Assembly (NCBI RefSeq): GCF_001375555.1 | Contig: NZ_CTDZ01000009.1 | Span: 1,109,758 to 1,173,757, forward strand | Reading direction: 5' to 3' | Length of the DNA: 64,000 nt | DNA from: Numidum massiliense | Lineage (GTDB): Bacteria > Bacillota > Bacilli > Thermoactinomycetales > Novibacillaceae | Shown here: positions 62,576 through 64,000 of the stretch, piece by piece | Layout of the letters: every line of letters begins with the position of its first letter | How positions within the stretch are numbered: position 1 is the first letter of the stretch | Position numbers and translations under genes: made by a program | Notes under the pieces: generated by a model | What the model saw: the letters and a program-made list of their open reading frames with translations, nothing else | What the model was told of the DNA's origin: nothing | Databases searched by the model: none

Positions 62576-62887
62576 ATGAAACGCCGTCAGTTCACCAAGG
62601 AATTTAAAATCCAAGTCGCAAAGGAAGCCATGGAGGTTGGTAACCAAGCGCTAGTTGCTCGCCGCTATGATCTCGGTTCTAACTTGCTTAACCGATGGGT
62701 TCGCGAATATAAGGACGGGCACTACGGGGACGTCCCGATCGAATCCGCCCAACCACGCGAATTCAGTGATCTTGCTCAGGAAAATGATCAGCTAAAACGG
62801 TTGTTGGGCGAAAAGGATTTAGAAATTGCCATTTTGCGTGATCTTGTAAAAAAGCAGCACCCTCACTTGCTGAAAAGATTGAAGTAG
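62576..62887 (+). CDS. IS3-family OrfA (helix-turn-helix)
   Basis: A 103-residue protein: RRQFTKEFKIQVAKEAMEVG, then a helix-turn-helix (ALVARRYDLGSNLLNRWV) and a C-terminal leucine-zipper (LAQENDQLKRLLGEKDLEIA) that joins OrfA and OrfAB. AAAGGGGCAGAATCAA is upstream. The A6G slippery sequence near its 3' end allows ribosomes to continue into OrfB. Confidence 0.88.
   Translation: MKRRQFTKEFKIQVAKEAMEVGNQALVARRYDLGSNLLNRWVREYKDGHYGDVPIESAQPREFSDLAQENDQLKRLLGEKDLEIAILRDLVKKQHPHLLKRLK
62848..62854 (+). other. Programmed -1 frameshift heptamer A AAA AAG
   Basis: In the OrfA frame the codons read GTA AAA AAG, so the heptamer A AAA AAG sits correctly for a -1 slip. After the slip the OrfB frame is open and continues to KKAAPSLAEKIEVADKWISK without a stop, giving the OrfAB fusion. 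Confidence 0.75.
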
Positions 62888-62982
62888 CGGACAAGTGGAT
62901 TTCTAAGGGATACCCGATCCAAACCGTTTTACGGATTGTCCACGTACCGCGTTCCACCTATTACTATCAGAAACACTATCGG

Positions 62983-63804
62983 GTGAAGGAGAAGAAAGTA
63001 AGTGGGGGGAGACCGGCACCAGGTTACTCCTTCACAAACAGCGGGCAAAAAGTGTCCGACGAACAAATTAAAGAATGGCTTATGGAGCTCGTCTCGGGTG
63101 ATGGCTACGCGTATGGGTACCGAAAATTAACGGTGGCGCTCCGTTCGACGTACGATTTAGTCATTAATAAGAAAAAAGTGTACCGTCTCTGCAAACGGTT
63201 AGGCATCTTACTGCCGCAGCGACGGAAGCGAATCCGCCACCCTAGGCGCCTTGCACGTAACCGCCTCGTTGAGCGATCGAATGAGCTGTGGGAAACAGAC
63301 ATCAAGTATGGGTACATTGCCGGAGAAAACCGCTTTTTCTTCCTGCTTTCCTACATTGACGTTTATGACCGTTCGATTATTGACTATCATGTTGGATTAG
63401 CTTGCGAAGGTCAAGACGCTGTTCAGGTGCTACAACGAGCGCTTTCGACACGCGGGCTTCAGGAGGCACAAGAAAAGCCGATCATCCGGACGGACAATGG
63501 TCCACAGTTCGTATCTAAAGTATTCGAAGAAGCTTGTGAACACTACGGTTGTGAGCACGAACGTATTCCGCCGAACACACCGAATAAAAATGCCCATATT
63601 GAGGCGTTTCATCGGATCGTTGAGGACGAATGCTTCAACAAGTATTCCTTTGAGACGTACGAGGAAGCATATCGTACCGTCATAGGCTTTATGGACTTTT
63701 ATAACAACCGCCGCATACACGGTAGTATTGGGGACATGAGCCCCGCGCAGTTTTTCCATGCGCATCAAACATCTTCGTTGCGCACGAAAGCCGTTCGACT
63801 CTGA
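62983..63804 (+). CDS. IS3-family OrfB (integrase-like DDE transposase)
   Basis: The open frame in fact begins at the slippery site near 62854, and 62983 is only the first in-frame ATG/GTG; a product from the fusion is expected to be about 400 residues. The integrase core has ETDIKYG, IIRTDNGPQF and HIEAFHRIVEDEC for D, D and E. Upstream in the frame, an HTH_21-like segment (VPRSTYYYQKH) is present. It appears intact. Confidence 0.88.
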   Translation: MKEKKVSGGRPAPGYSFTNSGQKVSDEQIKEWLMELVSGDGYAYGYRKLTVALRSTYDLVINKKKVYRLCKRLGILLPQRRKRIRHPRRLARNRLVERSNELWETDIKYGYIAGENRFFFLLSYIDVYDRSIIDYHVGLACEGQDAVQVLQRALSTRGLQEAQEKPIIRTDNGPQFVSKVFEEACEHYGCEHERIPPNTPNKNAHIEAFHRIVEDECFNKYSFETYEEAYRTVIGFMDFYNNRRIHGSIGDMSPAQFFHAHQTSSLRTKAVRL

Positions 63805-63849
63805 TCCTTCCCTTTCGTCTTCCAAGCCAACAGCCGCTGTAAGACGTGA

Positions 63850-63894
63850 CGTCAAGGGCGAGCGAAAGCGAGGGCGTAGCCTTTACCCTTGACG
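63850..63894 (+). repeat. Hairpin in the IS3 3' noncoding region
   Basis: CGTCAAGGG (63850-63858) pairs perfectly with CCCTTGACG (63886-63894) around 27 bases. No T-run follows. It lies between OrfB and the right end, where it may insulate the element or form part of transposase binding. Confidence 0.5.
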
Positions 63895-64000
63895 GAAGGT
63901 CTGAAGCGACTACACTTCTATTGACGAAAGGAAGCGAGAACCAGAGATAACGTGAGCTTGTAGTTATGTATGTCCAGTTTTAAGGGGTTTATCCGATTTT

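Larger units (their letters stand above)
62523..63976 (+). mobile_element. IS3-family insertion sequence
   Basis: A roughly 1454-bp element with two overlapping-frame genes. TGGACATCACTAA (62523-62535) and TTATGTATGTCCA (63964-63976) form terminal inverted repeats (10 of 13 matching). No target duplication is evident in the flanks (ACT before, GTT after), so the edges may be off by a few bases. It lies five bases after the stop of the interrupted immunity gene. Confidence 0.75.

Noticed and set aside
1-64000. CRISPR array, rRNA, tRNA, T-box or other riboswitch
   Set aside because: No regularly spaced repeats, no rRNA-like blocks and no T-box or known aptamer cores were seen on reading both strands; short tRNA genes could still be missed by eye.

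Overview
The window reads as a chromosomal segment of an endospore-forming member of the Bacillales (Firmicutes). The evidence is a dense set of sporulation genes (spoIVB, spo0A, spoIIM, dacF, spoIIAA-spoIIAB-sigF, spoVAA-spoVAB, ytfJ/gerW, dacB, spmA-spmB, mciZ) in an order close to that of Bacillus subtilis. Base composition is moderately GC-rich, GTG and TTG starts are common, and ribosome binding sites are strong. Thermoactinomycetaceae-like lineages would fit, but I cannot name the species. All but six protein genes lie on the + strand.

Layout. 1-11.3 kb: the end of dxs, tlyA, an inserted block (type II asparaginase, cutC, lemA, an M48 protease, an unknown membrane protein), then nadK, argR, recN, spoIVB and spo0A. 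11.5-15.5 kb: a small minus-strand membrane/HTH-like gene and a four-gene cell-envelope cluster (steA, steB, a GT2 glycosyltransferase, an MraY-like enzyme). 15.6-23.6 kb: a DUF2627 gene and the branched-chain amino acid catabolic operon ptb-bcd-lpdV-bkdAA-bkdAB-bkdB, with no buk. 23.7-24.2 kb: two tiny minus-strand membrane-protein genes, one of Prli42 type. 24.3-31.9 kb: a yqjE peptidase, DUF3866, a minus-strand mciZ, nudF, endoQ, spoIIM, fur, ald and yqzK. 32-42.2 kb: deoB, two purine nucleoside phosphorylases in tandem, mltG, dacF, the spoIIA operon, a shortened spoVA operon and lysA. 42.3-55.4 kb: scpA, scpB, a minus-strand methyltransferase, DUF2953, ytfJ, dacB, spmA, spmB, rluB, resB, resC, resD and resE.

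55.9-64 kb is accessory DNA. It holds an SseB-family gene, three small all-helical secretion-partner-like genes, a pre-toxin/C-terminal-toxin protein with an adjacent candidate immunity gene, and a decayed second copy of the toxin gene. A second immunity-type gene is cut by an IS1182-family element, and its reading frame is restored exactly when the element and one 4-bp duplication are removed. A complete IS3-family element with a programmed frameshift signal lies at the end of the window. Base composition drops in the toxin tip and the immunity genes, as expected for exchanged toxin modules.

How the parts work together: Spo0A, the spoIIA operon, SpoIVB and SpoIIM drive sporulation decisions and engulfment. 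DacF, DacB, SpmA, SpmB, YtfJ and SpoVA build the spore cortex and germination apparatus. MciZ is expected to stop Z-ring formation in the mother cell. ResB-ResC-ResD-ResE serve cytochrome c maturation and redox control. The bkd operon makes branched acyl-CoA for fatty acids. The last 8 kb is a contact- or secretion-based competition locus under turnover.

No rRNA, tRNA, CRISPR array, riboswitch or prophage was found.
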